A DNA stretch of 64,000 nucleotides, taken from contig JAITLR010000009.1 in assembly GCA_031277805.1 (NCBI GenBank), positions 434,001 to 498,000 on the forward strand, read 5' to 3'. The notes below the pieces were generated by a model that had not been told where the DNA came from, made no database searches, and saw only the letters and a program-made list of their open reading frames with translations. A program made the position numbers and the translations under genes. The stretch comes from Comamonas sp. (GTDB lineage: Bacteria; Pseudomonadota; Gammaproteobacteria; Burkholderiales; Burkholderiaceae_C). Below are positions 7,965-15,767 of the stretch, one piece after another (position 1 is the first letter of the stretch; each line of letters starts with the position of its first letter).

Positions 7965-8259
7965 GGTTCCGTGCTCCTTGCTGAGACTTGAAACCACCTG
8001 CGCCGCGTTTTCAAGCACGAAGCAGGTGGACGGGATGTTGAAAACACGTAGCAAGACGTGCGGGCAGCCTTACGGGTAGCCCCATCCCGCCCGTAACCAT
8101 GTGGATGTGCGGGCGCTGTGCCCACTCTTCCAGTGTTCAGACGTGACAAAACCTCGCTATCGGGGAGGTTGCACCGCTTACTAAAGGTGTTTTCAAGCAC
8201 CGGCCCCGGGACAGGGGGCTGAGGTGGATTGTGTCACATATCTACCCCATGGCAAATAA
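7965..8259. promoter_or_regulatory. Probable promoter/leader of the satellite operon, with 12-bp repeats and a hairpin
   Basis: This gap upstream of the small-gene operon holds a direct repeat GTTTTCAAGCAC at 8007-8018 and 8189-8200, a partial inverted copy GTTGAAAAC at 8037-8045, and a hairpin AACCTC/GAGGTT at 8150-8170. In P4 the equivalent leader encodes an RNA immunity factor that pairs with repeated leader sequences, so a similar RNA mechanism is conceivable. I see no clear -35/-10 pair. Confidence 0.35.
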
Positions 8260-8913
8260 TTAAGTTAAATGATGCTCCAATGAATCCAATTCAGACCAAA
8301 AATCTTTATCAATAGATGTGCATTCAGATCTTAAATATTTATTTAAATTATCGGCCTCTCTATGTTCAATCAATAATCTCCAATTTTCTGGATACATTTG
8401 TCGAATTAGAAATAATAGAAAAGACACTTTATTCATTTTTCTATTAAATCCAATTCTCACTTGATTATCAAGACCTATATGAATATGACCAATTGGATGC
8501 GATCCTTTATTATATCCTTGAGGATCATAATCATATCTAATTGGTGTAATGTTTTCCTTTCTATCTGCAGAAATAATCGCCAATTCAAAATCATCTCTAA
8601 ATTCATCTCTATTTCTAGCGCTGTTTTCAAGATCCTTTGCGAGCAGGAATTTCTCAAATGTCGGGACATTAATAGGTGAATGAAGATAGCTATATGAGCA
8701 ACTACTATCAGACTCCTGGAATACCACCAATGAATGGTCCGCTAGCCTAACATTAAAAAGCTTTTCAGCTATAGATTTCTCCCACTGCTCAATATATGAA
8801 AGCTCTCTAAGAGATCGGATTTTTTCATTTGTTAGTAAAAAATGTGGCTGATACTCTTCCGACACTAGCCTTGACGCACGTAATAAAACTTGAATTCTAT
8901 CTACAGCAGCCAT
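8260..8913 (-). CDS. DUF2290-like protein, second gene of an AT-rich cargo module
   Basis: A 217-residue protein. The segment YDYDPQGYNKGSHPIGHIHI, followed by a basic stretch and FLLFLIRQMYPENW, resembles the core of DUF2290 proteins; I recall this family from memory, with moderate confidence. The conserved HPIGHIH histidines and the acidic N-terminal region could form an active site, but no enzyme activity is known to me. It starts one base after the helicase stop (TAATATG), so the two are co-translated. Base composition is far more AT-rich than the rest of the satellite, indicating separate acquisition. Confidence 0.6.
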   Translation of the reverse strand: MAAVDRIQVLLRASRLVSEEYQPHFLLTNEKIRSLRELSYIEQWEKSIAEKLFNVRLADHSLVVFQESDSSCSYSYLHSPINVPTFEKFLLAKDLENSARNRDEFRDDFELAIISADRKENITPIRYDYDPQGYNKGSHPIGHIHIGLDNQVRIGFNRKMNKVSFLLFLIRQMYPENWRLLIEHREADNLNKYLRSECTSIDKDFWSELDSLEHHLT

Positions 8914-8914
8914 A

Positions 8915-10981
8915 TTATTTCAGACGCTTTTTGACACGCTTCATAGCTTGCACTTCTCTTAATTTTTTCCGAAGAATTTTCTCAAAATCTTCTGGATCAA
9001 CACCCTCTGACAAACGGTCTATGTCGTCATCAATAGAGGCAATATCGACCTCCACCAAGTCCCGCTTCATATAGACTATTTCTTCTGGCGTTGGATAAAC
9101 AAAATTAAGATTAGGGAAATTTCTTTTTGCGGACTCTAATTCATTTTTGAATTTTCTTGCCGTCTCACCAGTGCCGGTAATATACAACCAGCCTTTAGCA
9201 CGTGTCATTGCAGTGAAAACTTTATTCCGACTCTTTGCATTCGGAGAATGGAAAAGAGAGTCAACTCCAACCAAATAAACAGAATAAGCTTCGTTGCCTT
9301 TTGCTTTGTAAATTGTCGAGAGCGTAATACACCCCTCGGATTGAAAGTCTCTTACAGAATAAGAGTCTTCTTGCAAGTCGTTGTATTGAATACCACTCTC
9401 TTGCAATGCTCTTTTTAAACCGGAGAAGTAAACTCTTGAATTACGATCATCAAGACATATAATTAATATATCTTCAGGTGATACTCCCTCATGATCAATC
9501 TCATTTTTAATACGAGCAACAACATGATTAATCTCATGCGATGCACTCGGTAAAACTTCGCAGTGGATAATTTGATCTACTGTATTCGATTCACTCACAG
9601 AAGATGGAGAGTTTTCAGAAGGCCTAGTAATTGAAACGTTATGACCAGCAATTAAAGGAGTCTCTAATTTGTAGCCAAAATCTTTCCAATGATCCTCTGA
9701 TTCAAGCATTTGCACAATTTTGCTACCATAAATACCGAATCCTATTGCATGCGCACAAACCAGGATTTCACGTGGATTTCTATAGCATTTATGAAGAATA
9801 ACATCTTCATTGAAAAATATTTCGCTCTCACCACTTTCATTCACACCAAACAAGCTAGCCGCAGTTGGTACTTCTACATCAAAAATCGTTTGAAAAACAT
9901 CATACGCAATAACCAAATTTTCATCGATAGCTAATCTCAGAGCCAGCTGCATAAACTCAGGTGGAAAATCCTGAGCCTCGTCCACAAAAACATAGTCATA
10001 TGTATCTTTTACAGTGGAATCCTCTAGTAGACTTTTACAAGCATACGCAAATGGCTGAGAGGGAGAGTAATTTAAGGCTTGGGTATAACTGATAGGAGAA
10101 TGTCCAAATCTACGAGCCGTTTTATAATACAAACCATCAACTGTTGCCCCACCCCATGCGTGCAGGACTTGAACTTTGCTCCAATCAGGATCTCTGTCCT
10201 CATGCAATCTGTAAAATCTTGTTATCAATTGCCTTATATGTTGATACAAGCTTTTTGTATAAAACGTAACAGCTATTTTAGCATCTGGCTCCCTAACTGC
10301 AGTTAATGCTGCCTTCAAAGCCAATACAACAGTTTTACCTGAACCAGCTAGACCACGAATTCTTTGAGGACCAGTTACTTCAGTCATGTAGGCTACACGC
10401 TGATCTCTATCAAATTTCCTGATCTCTTCTTCAAGTTTGGCAATAATTGATATTTTTGAATTTTTTTCAAAACCGTCTGTTTTCCTATCCTTTGCACGTA
10501 TTAGAGCTTTAGACCCATCTAGAACAGATAATATTTCATTAAATATATCACTATCTAATTCATTATTAGATATAGTAGATTTAAAGTATTCAGATAGTTC
10601 TGTATTTCCCACTTTTACTTCATCAGATCTATCCCCTTCAGGCAACCAAACAAAGGCATCCAAATTGAATTTAAGTTGGGCTCTACCTGCTCTCAGTCTC
10701 GGATACTTAACCAGTCTAGAGAATATTTGACTAAACGCACCTTCTAATCTATCGCTGTCGTTTTTTACTGTTGATATGAGTAAAACGCCATGCCATGGAC
10801 TAACAACAACCAACTCAGCGACTAAAAGTCTTTCATCTTCTCTAAATAAAGGAAAGTTGTGAAATACAACTGCCGAAGATAGATTCAGATCATTTTCTTT
10901 CTCTACGAGAAAATCTATCAACATTTTTACTGAAGGGTCTGCTTTAACAGCAGATTCTTTTGGGAGAATTTGAAGTGCCAT
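8915..10981 (-). CDS. UvrD/Rep-type superfamily 1 helicase with an N-terminal NERD-like region
   Basis: A 688-residue protein. Residues about 20-130 resemble a NERD/PD-(D/E)xK-type fold (AELVVVSPWHGVLLISTVKN), but the expected E-x-K reads T-V-K, so nuclease activity is doubtful. The helicase motifs are clear: Walker A GLAGSGKT near 212, Walker B VFVDEAQDFPPEF near 335, the UvrD-like STIYKAKGNEAYSVYL near 560, and FTAMTRAKGWLYITG near 593. The C-terminus is a charged tail, EVQAMKRVKKRLK. It is strongly AT-rich and coupled to a DUF2290-like gene beside the integrase, the position where P4-like elements often carry defence cargo. Helicase is firm; anti-phage function is inference. Confidence 0.8.
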   Translation of the reverse strand: MALQILPKESAVKADPSVKMLIDFLVEKENDLNLSSAVVFHNFPLFREDERLLVAELVVVSPWHGVLLISTVKNDSDRLEGAFSQIFSRLVKYPRLRAGRAQLKFNLDAFVWLPEGDRSDEVKVGNTELSEYFKSTISNNELDSDIFNEILSVLDGSKALIRAKDRKTDGFEKNSKISIIAKLEEEIRKFDRDQRVAYMTEVTGPQRIRGLAGSGKTVVLALKAALTAVREPDAKIAVTFYTKSLYQHIRQLITRFYRLHEDRDPDWSKVQVLHAWGGATVDGLYYKTARRFGHSPISYTQALNYSPSQPFAYACKSLLEDSTVKDTYDYVFVDEAQDFPPEFMQLALRLAIDENLVIAYDVFQTIFDVEVPTAASLFGVNESGESEIFFNEDVILHKCYRNPREILVCAHAIGFGIYGSKIVQMLESEDHWKDFGYKLETPLIAGHNVSITRPSENSPSSVSESNTVDQIIHCEVLPSASHEINHVVARIKNEIDHEGVSPEDILIICLDDRNSRVYFSGLKRALQESGIQYNDLQEDSYSVRDFQSEGCITLSTIYKAKGNEAYSVYLVGVDSLFHSPNAKSRNKVFTAMTRAKGWLYITGTGETARKFKNELESAKRNFPNLNFVYPTPEEIVYMKRDLVEVDIASIDDDIDRLSEGVDPEDFEKILRKKLREVQAMKRVKKRLK

Positions 10982-10996
10982 TTTTATTCCAAAAGA

Positions 10997-11182
10997 TTAG
11001 AAAGATACCCACATCATAAGTGTGTTCGCATCGAACTCTATCGGCACCCCTTTGATAGCACCTAGCGCTTGATCTGACTGGCGGTCAGTTTCTCGCATCT
11101 GTTCGAACAGGGCCCCCAGCTTGCAGGAGCTCAAGATGGGATGGCGCTCGTAGCGCTTCGTATCAAAGGCGATCATTCTCAA
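10997..11182 (-). CDS. Possible small protein upstream of the helicase
   Basis: A 61-residue frame (MRMIAFDTKRYERHPILSSC... FDANTLMMWVSF) ending 15 bp before the helicase start. Its composition is closer to the host than to the AT-rich cargo, and it lies at the composition boundary. It may be a short real gene or a fragment left when the cargo inserted. No family recognised. Confidence 0.3.
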   Translation of the reverse strand: MRMIAFDTKRYERHPILSSCKLGALFEQMRETDRQSDQALGAIKGVPIEFDANTLMMWVSF

Positions 11183-11784
11183 TACACAACCCCGGCTGCA
11201 ATAGCCCGCTCAGTCATTGCTGATGCATGTCCACATACAACATGCATTCAGACTGCATGCAGACCACCGACCTATCGAGTCTCCGCAGACAAGTAGCCGG
11301 ATACAGTCCCCCCCTACAAAGCGACGCTTTCTCCATCCTTGCCTGGAACAAAGGGCGCCGCAAGCACCTCTTGCGCTGCATTCCTGCACCTTCCGCTCAC
11401 GTCCACCATAAGCACACAGCCAATGCCATGCGCCCTAGCGACAGGCACGCAGCAGGCAAGCACCAGGTCAGATAGTCAGCAGCTCTGCATTGGTGCCCTA
11501 CCGCAGTTTTTAAGCTAGAGCGATCACAAGCAAAGGCCAGACAGAAGATCAAAAAGAGCACTCAATATTTCATATAGAGAAAAATTCTTCATTTGTTCCC
11601 AAAACGTCCCCACTTTGTTCCCAATTTGTACCCAAAACTTTTAGGAGCGCATTCCGCTTTATTCATCAGCGTTTCAAGCTAGTTTTTCACTTGAAAAACG
11701 CTGTGTCCCCATGTTCCCAAGAAAAATCATCTCCTAGCTCGATTAACTTGCCCCCTCACCCTTTTCCTTAGCCATGCGCCGGGC
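11183..11784. other. Non-coding stretch between cargo and integrase
   Basis: About 600 bp without a convincing gene. Short frames here have irregular composition and no ribosome-binding sites. The main content is the right iteron cluster at 11595-11720. The sequence turns AT-rich around 11520-11730, as expected of an origin or regulatory region. Confidence 0.5.
11595..11720. repeat. Right iteron cluster: six TGTTCCCAA/TGTCCCCAA-type repeats
   Basis: Repeats complementary in sense to those at 415-529 occur at 11595-11603, 11606-11614 (CGTCCCCAC), 11617-11625, 11628-11636 (TGTACCCAA), 11704-11712 and 11712-11720. The first four are spaced 11 bp apart, one helical turn, which suggests co-operative protein binding on one face of the DNA. 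The other six-copy cluster is about 11 kb away and in opposite orientation. An ori/crr role for the satellite primase is inferred by analogy with P4. Confidence 0.65.
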
Positions 11785-11810
11785 ACAAAAAGCCGCCTCG
11801 GCGGGCGGCT
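11785..11810 (-). terminator. Intrinsic terminator after the integrase
   Basis: A stem AGCCGCC/GGCGGCT with a 6-nt loop is followed on the minus strand by TTTTGT. It lies about 20 bp past the integrase stop. Confidence 0.7.
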
Positions 11811-11830
11811 GATGAAAGGGTTTGTGCGGC

Positions 11831-13036
11831 CTAGCTGGCGCGTTTGCGGATGTGCACGACCTTGCCGATTTTGCAGCCGTCCAGGTAGTCGGCCCACCAC
11901 TGCAGTAGCTTGGTGCGCTCGGCCATATAGGTGCTGCGGTGGTAGGCCGCCCGCACTTCGTTGCGCTCCTTGTGGGCGAGCTGGCGCTCGATCACATCGG
12001 GCCGCCAGCCGGTTTCATTTGCCACAGTGGAGAACAGCGCCCGAAAGCCGTGGGCCGTGGCAAGGTTCTTGTAGCCCATGCGGGCCATGGCTGAATTGAA
12101 GGTGTTTTCACTCAGCGGCTTGCTGGGGTAGAAGGGGCTGGGAAAAACCAGCTCACGCCCACCACTCAGGGCCTGCATGGACTGCAGCAGCTCCAGGGCC
12201 TGACTGGACAAGGGAATGCGGTGCTCTTGCCGCATCTTCATGCGCTCTGCAGGAATGGTCCACATGGCGGCATCCATGTCCACTTCATCCCAACGTGCGC
12301 CGCGCACCTCGCCAGGGCGTGTGGCAGTCAGCATCAGCAAGCGCAGGGCACACACGGTGTGCGGGTCGCCGTCGTAGGCATCCAGCTGTGCCAGAAAGGC
12401 CGGCAGCTCTTTCGCATCGAGCGCGGCACGGTGCTGCACTTCACGCGGCTTGAGGATTTCGGCGGGCATCAAGTCCAGCATGGGATTGCTGTCCAAGCGG
12501 CCATGGATGACGGCCCAGCGGAATATGGCCTTGACCCTTTGCAGCACGCGCCCGGCCTGCTCGCCCGCGCCGCGCGCCTCGATCGCCTTCACGGCGTTCA
12601 TCACCTCCAGCGGCTTGATGCTGGCCAGCGGGCGCGCGCCCATGGTCTTGAGAATGTCAGTCTCCAGCGATGCATGGATGCGTTCTCGCGTCTGCTGCTC
12701 CCACCTGGCCGACTGGTGCTCCATCCACTCCAGGGCCACGGCCCGGAAGGTGTTGACAGACTCATGGACGGCTTTGGACTTGGCGGCCTTGCGCTGCTCG
12801 GCGGGGTCGTCGCCCGCCTGGATAACCTGGCGTGCCTGGTTGGCCAGCTCCCGCGCATCCTTGAGGCTCACTGCTGGATAGACGCCCAGCGCCAGCCGGT
12901 TCTCTTTTCCGGCAATGCGAAACTTCAAGCGCCAGTAGCGGCCACCAGCTGCAGTCAGCTCCAGATACAGGCCACCGCCATCAAAGTGTTTGCCGGGTTC
13001 CGACAGGGTTCGCAGCTTGGCATCGGTCAGCTTCAT
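11831..13036 (-). CDS. int: P4-family tyrosine recombinase (integrase)
   Basis: A 401-residue phage integrase. The N-terminus KLTDAKLRTLSEPGKHFDGG matches the DUF4102-type arm-binding domain of P4-like integrases. A SAM-like core-binding domain follows (about 100-190). The catalytic domain shows the first arginine in TATRPGEVRGARW, H-x-x-R in ATAHGFRALFST, the second histidine in ERQLAHKERNEV, and the nucleophilic tyrosine in the AAYHRSTYMAERT region. The start at 13036 is preferred over an upstream ATG at 13108 because it begins at the conserved domain. It serves excision and integration of the 1-13.1 kb satellite; the attachment site should lie just to its right, but none was recognised. 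Confidence 0.9.
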   Translation of the reverse strand: MKLTDAKLRTLSEPGKHFDGGGLYLELTAAGGRYWRLKFRIAGKENRLALGVYPAVSLKDARELANQARQVIQAGDDPAEQRKAAKSKAVHESVNTFRAVALEWMEHQSARWEQQTRERIHASLETDILKTMGARPLASIKPLEVMNAVKAIEARGAGEQAGRVLQRVKAIFRWAVIHGRLDSNPMLDLMPAEILKPREVQHRAALDAKELPAFLAQLDAYDGDPHTVCALRLLMLTATRPGEVRGARWDEVDMDAAMWTIPAERMKMRQEHRIPLSSQALELLQSMQALSGGRELVFPSPFYPSKPLSENTFNSAMARMGYKNLATAHGFRALFSTVANETGWRPDVIERQLAHKERNEVRAAYHRSTYMAERTKLLQWWADYLDGCKIGKVVHIRKRAS

Positions 13037-13056
13037 GGGGGGTATCCTCGACAGTC

Positions 13057-13080
13057 TGGGGGCACATTTGGGGGCACATT
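13057..13080. repeat. Tandem 12-bp repeat upstream of the integrase
   Basis: TGGGGGCACATT is perfectly repeated at 13057-13068 and 13069-13080, 21 bp upstream of the integrase start. This is a suitable place for integrase arm sites or an autoregulatory operator. Function inferred from position only. Confidence 0.5.
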
Positions 13081-13218
13081 TCAAAATCGAACCCAGACTA
13101 TCAAGCATTCATGCAGGTTTCAAGCCTAAGTGTGAGTTCTGTCGGGGACCAAGATTTACGTTCTAAATCAAAGCTTTGCCACATGCTTGGTGACGCTTGG
13201 GATAAGAATGGAACAAAA

Positions 13219-13251
13219 AGCCTTAGCACCTCAAAATGCTGAGGCTTTTTT
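13219..13251 (+). terminator. Intrinsic terminator, rightward
   Basis: A stem AAGCCTTAGC/GCTGAGGCTT is followed by a T run on the plus strand (and by an A run on the other side, so it may work in both directions). It lies between the integrase and the tail locus. No gene clearly feeds into it inside the window. Confidence 0.65.
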
Positions 13252-13907
13252 GTGGCCGCTCTACTTTCTCTATCTGATGAGGAGCTTCAAAGCATTGCCG
13301 CAAAGGTGCGCGGAATTGGCTGCGGGATCGAAGACGTATGAGCAAGACTCAGTAAGCTTCAGCAGAAACGAGAAAGCCCTGGTGCCCTAAAGCCCTGTGG
13401 ATGGGACACCCAGCAACTAGCCCAGGCGACCGGAAAACCACACATTCCAACCAATTGTCCAGTTCGGTTCGTCGAGCACGCTCGCGCGTGAATGATGGAG
13501 CGCTATTCAGGCAGGGAAAACGCGGTGCGACCATGCTCCAAGCTGACCCAGAACCCATTCCTTGACGGCCGCGCATGCATTCAGCGCGACCAGCCCCTCC
13601 CCAGCAGCCTGCACAGATGAATTCAGTTAGTCTGACTTTGATAGTCTCTAGCACTTTACAGACGTAGAAAAGTCAATCGAAAGACGACATTCTTGATCGA
13701 ACAAAGCAGCGTTCCTAGTTCAGATCATCGGAATCAGAAGACACCTTCAGGACTCCCACCAGATTGAAAGCTGCGACGTAGATTGTGTAGCCGCCCTGAA
13801 CATTTTCATTTCCACCAACCAGTCAGCCATATCGTATTTCCTCCGATGCAGCAGATATTCTGCATAGCCTGTTTTAAAGGCCTTGCGGGGTAGGCGTGCG
13901 TGCTGGT
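13252..13907. other. Junction between satellite and tail locus, no firm gene
   Basis: About 650 bp with no convincing long gene. One minus-strand frame around 13747-13830 encodes MADWLVEMKMFRAATQSTSQ and a short tail behind a strong GGAGGAAA site, and continues upstream as a readable segment (FKTGYAEYLLHRRKYDM). It could be a 27-residue peptide or the remnant of a larger gene. The element junction or att site is expected here but was not identified. Confidence 0.35.
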
Positions 13908-14420
13908 TCAGTCCTCTGTCAGAAGTTGCCTGTCCACCTGCATCTGCCCTTTCAGGGCGTTGATCTGAGTGTCTCTGCGCTCGACCAGTCCGACAAGCTG
14001 TCCAACCACGCCCGCGCCTTCGCCAGCAAGGGCGGCGAGTCGCCTGTGCTGATCTGCGAGATACCGACAGGCAGCGGCGTCACCAGCAAGCTGGGCGTTG
14101 CGGGTGACGGCCCCCCTGATGTCGTGCTGCAGGCCTGCAATGCGGACAGCATCAGCAGTGCGACCAGCTTCCAGGGCCTCCAGCTTTTGCATGTAGTCAT
14201 GAGTATTTTCCTGTTGTGCCGCAGCGTGCCTCAGCATAGCTCCCGCTCTCTTCTCTGTAGCTTCTTGCGCTTTTTGCGCCCGCACTAGCGTCTGTTTTGA
14301 CTGAGAATTTTCCGTGAGCGCGATGCGCGCATCAGCCCGCCAGCCATTGACAAGCCAACCAGCCGCGAATGAAAAAGCCAGCGCGAAGCTGGCCAGGGTT
14401 AAGTGCAGTTTCGTGCTCAT
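13908..14420 (-). CDS. Rz-like i-spanin
   Basis: A 170-residue inner-membrane spanin of phage lysis. An N-terminal membrane anchor (LTLASFALAFSFAAGWLVN) is followed by a long alanine/glutamine-rich coiled coil (QSKQTLVRAQKAQEATEK) and a C-terminal helical region. The start at 14420 overlaps the lysozyme stop (ATGA), which decides against the longer upstream frame. With the embedded Rz1 lipoprotein it would bridge and fuse the inner and outer membranes after lysozyme acts. It is the last gene of the rightmost-to-leftmost tail and lysis operon. Confidence 0.8.
   Translation of the reverse strand: MSTKLHLTLASFALAFSFAAGWLVNGWRADARIALTENSQSKQTLVRAQKAQEATEKRAGAMLRHAAAQQENTHDYMQKLEALEAGRTADAVRIAGLQHDIRGAVTRNAQLAGDAAACRYLADQHRRLAALAGEGAGVVGQLVGLVERRDTQINALKGQMQVDRQLLTED
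13952..14200 (-). CDS. Rz1-like o-spanin lipoprotein embedded in Rz
   Basis: An 82-residue frame nested out of phase inside the Rz gene. It has a short basic start, a hydrophobic signal (WKLVALLMLSALQAC) with a lipobox cysteine at residue 24, and then a Ser/Pro/Thr-rich mature part (STTSGGPSPATPSLL). This nested layout is the classic Rz/Rz1 arrangement. The mature part is longer than usual, so translation may be confirmed by the conserved lipobox rather than by length. Confidence 0.7.
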   Translation of the reverse strand: MTTCKSWRPWKLVALLMLSALQACSTTSGGPSPATPSLLVTPLPVGISQISTGDSPPLLAKARAWLDSLSDWSSAETLRSTP

Positions 14421-15040
14421 GACTGCACTTCCATGCAGGCGTTGTAGCGTCCCGTCTGGCGCACCCAAACACCGCGACAAACTTTGTTGCCAGGTGTGCT
14501 GCAGTCAAAGCGCCAACGCGTGGGCTTGCCTGCCTTATCCCATTGGTAGGCCACCCAGCCAGGGCCCTCACTGCGCGTACTGGTCATGAACTTGTAGTTC
14601 AAATACGCACGGCATGCGCCCGGATAGTCGCCCGCCATGGTCTTGGCCAGCATGCTGGAGCTGCGCCAAGCGCTGCAACCATATTGCCCCGAGAAGTCCA
14701 CAGCCTTGTCGAATTCGGTCTGATTCACAAACGTCTGTCCAAGGCTGTCGCGCACGCATTGCGCATAGGTACGGTCCAGTTCTCCCAGCGCCAGCTCTAC
14801 CGCCCGTTTTCGCGTGATGGGCGGATCTGCCAGCGTCACGCGACGGCCATCTTCGTAGCGTGTGGAGCCATGGCCGATAGTCGGCACATCGCCCTGTGTC
14901 GGCACATAAGGATGTAGCAAGACTCCCCCGGTCTTGCTGATGCTTTTGGGCCCGTCCCCTTCTGAAGCAATCCATGCGGTACCAGCAACTGCGGAAATAG
15001 AAAGGGCCGCTGCTGCGACCCTGGTTTTATTGAGCATCAT
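14417..15040 (-). CDS. Phage lysozyme (GH24 endolysin) with signal-anchor-like N-terminus
   Basis: A 207-residue muramidase. The catalytic pattern is Glu27 (IASEGDG), Asp51 and Thr60 in GDVPTIGHGSTRYEDG, as in P21-type lysozymes. The N-terminal hydrophobic helix (VAAAALSISAVAGTAWIA) is weakly hydrophobic and alanine/serine-rich, consistent with a SAR endolysin that is exported and then released from the membrane. The start MMLNKT lies within the end of the holin gene. The C-terminus has an extra cysteine-containing segment (CSTPGNKVCRGVW). Confidence 0.85.
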   Translation of the reverse strand: MMLNKTRVAAAALSISAVAGTAWIASEGDGPKSISKTGGVLLHPYVPTQGDVPTIGHGSTRYEDGRRVTLADPPITRKRAVELALGELDRTYAQCVRDSLGQTFVNQTEFDKAVDFSGQYGCSAWRSSSMLAKTMAGDYPGACRAYLNYKFMTSTRSEGPGWVAYQWDKAGKPTRWRFDCSTPGNKVCRGVWVRQTGRYNACMEVQS

Positions 15041-15242
15041 GATGAGCACCATCCTTCTTTTTGAAGCGTTCCGGATCACGCCACCACTTGTCCCGAATCA
15101 AGAAATACAGCTGAACCAGCGTATAGATCAAGATTGCAATCGTGAACCAGCGCTCGAGCGTGACTTCAGCAACAGCTCCCGCCAGCGTCAACAGCGTGAT
15201 CTTGAACGCAGCGACTCGTGTTTCGTTGCTTTCCACAAGCAC
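15027..15242 (-). CDS. Holin-like membrane protein
   Basis: A 71-residue protein with two hydrophobic stretches (AAFKITLLTLAGAVAEVT and WFTIAILIYTLVQLYFLI) and a strongly basic tail (RDPERFKKKDGAHH). Size, topology and position directly before a lysozyme fit a class II holin or pinholin. Its end overlaps the lysozyme start by 14 bp. Confidence 0.75.
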   Translation of the reverse strand: MLVESNETRVAAFKITLLTLAGAVAEVTLERWFTIAILIYTLVQLYFLIRDKWWRDPERFKKKDGAHHDAQ

Positions 15243-15257
15243 TCCTTTTTGGGCATC

Positions 15258-15280
15258 AAAAAACCGCCTTGAAAGCGGTC
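15258..15280 (-). terminator. Intrinsic terminator upstream of the lysis genes
   Basis: A stem ACCGC/GCGGT with a 7-nt loop is followed on the minus strand by TTTTTTG. It lies just before the holin, inside the presumed late operon, so lysis gene expression would need read-through or antitermination. Confidence 0.65.
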
Positions 15281-15364
15281 AGCTAGAAGATCAGACAGGC
15301 TGCGGCAGACACTGCTGCGTCGAGGATACTGAGTCAATCCCAGCGCCTCCAAGAAGCCACCACA

Positions 15365-15523
15365 TCACGGTATGCGCTCGCGCTTGCCGCCGGCGAATGC
15401 GGCGATGTAGCGGCACTCCGCCTGAGTGTGCTCGCGTTCGGCCCACCAGCTACCGGACAGAAAATCGACCAAAGCCTGTGCCAGCGGCGCAATCAGCGCA
15501 TGGATCAGAGGCTTCAAGTCCAT
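15365..15523 (-). CDS. Small conserved-looking phage protein
   Basis: A 52-residue protein (MDLKPLIHALIAPLAQALVD..., CRYIAAFAGGKRERIP). It starts in an ATGA overlap with the preceding 71-residue gene. It has an amphipathic N-terminal helix and a Trp-Trp-containing middle. Small proteins of this kind sit between tail fibre and lysis genes in many betaproteobacterial phages. Function unknown. Confidence 0.55.
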   Translation of the reverse strand: MDLKPLIHALIAPLAQALVDFLSGSWWAEREHTQAECRYIAAFAGGKRERIP

Positions 15524-15738
15524 CACACAACCTTCACATCCACATCAGTGACCACAGCAGCGTCTTGCGCCGCAGCCTTTTCTCGCTCAGCAGCTTGGCC
15601 AGCCGTAAAGGCTTCCTGAGCAATGGTGTTCATCAGCTGCTGCAGTGTGCCAACAATGCCTGCGGACAGCTCGGACGTGAGCTTGTTACCGACATTGCTC
15701 TGCATGATTTCGTTGAGGCGTGGATTGATTTCATTCAT
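15523..15738 (-). CDS. Hypothetical phage protein
   Basis: A 71-residue, mostly helical protein (MNEINPRLNEIMQSNVGNKL...). The end is rich in Ala, Glu and Val (KAAAQDAAVVTDVDVKVV). A clear AAGGAG ribosome-binding site precedes the start, and the stop overlaps the next gene. Function unknown. Confidence 0.6.
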   Translation of the reverse strand: MNEINPRLNEIMQSNVGNKLTSELSAGIVGTLQQLMNTIAQEAFTAGQAAEREKAAAQDAAVVTDVDVKVV

Positions 15739-15767
15739 AGAGTTCTCCTTGTTTGTTGATGATCGGC

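Noticed and set aside
13037..13260. tRNA or tmRNA gene as integrase target
   Set aside because: No cloverleaf, T-loop with matching stem, or CCA end could be found on either strand; one GGTTCGA-like string does not pair.
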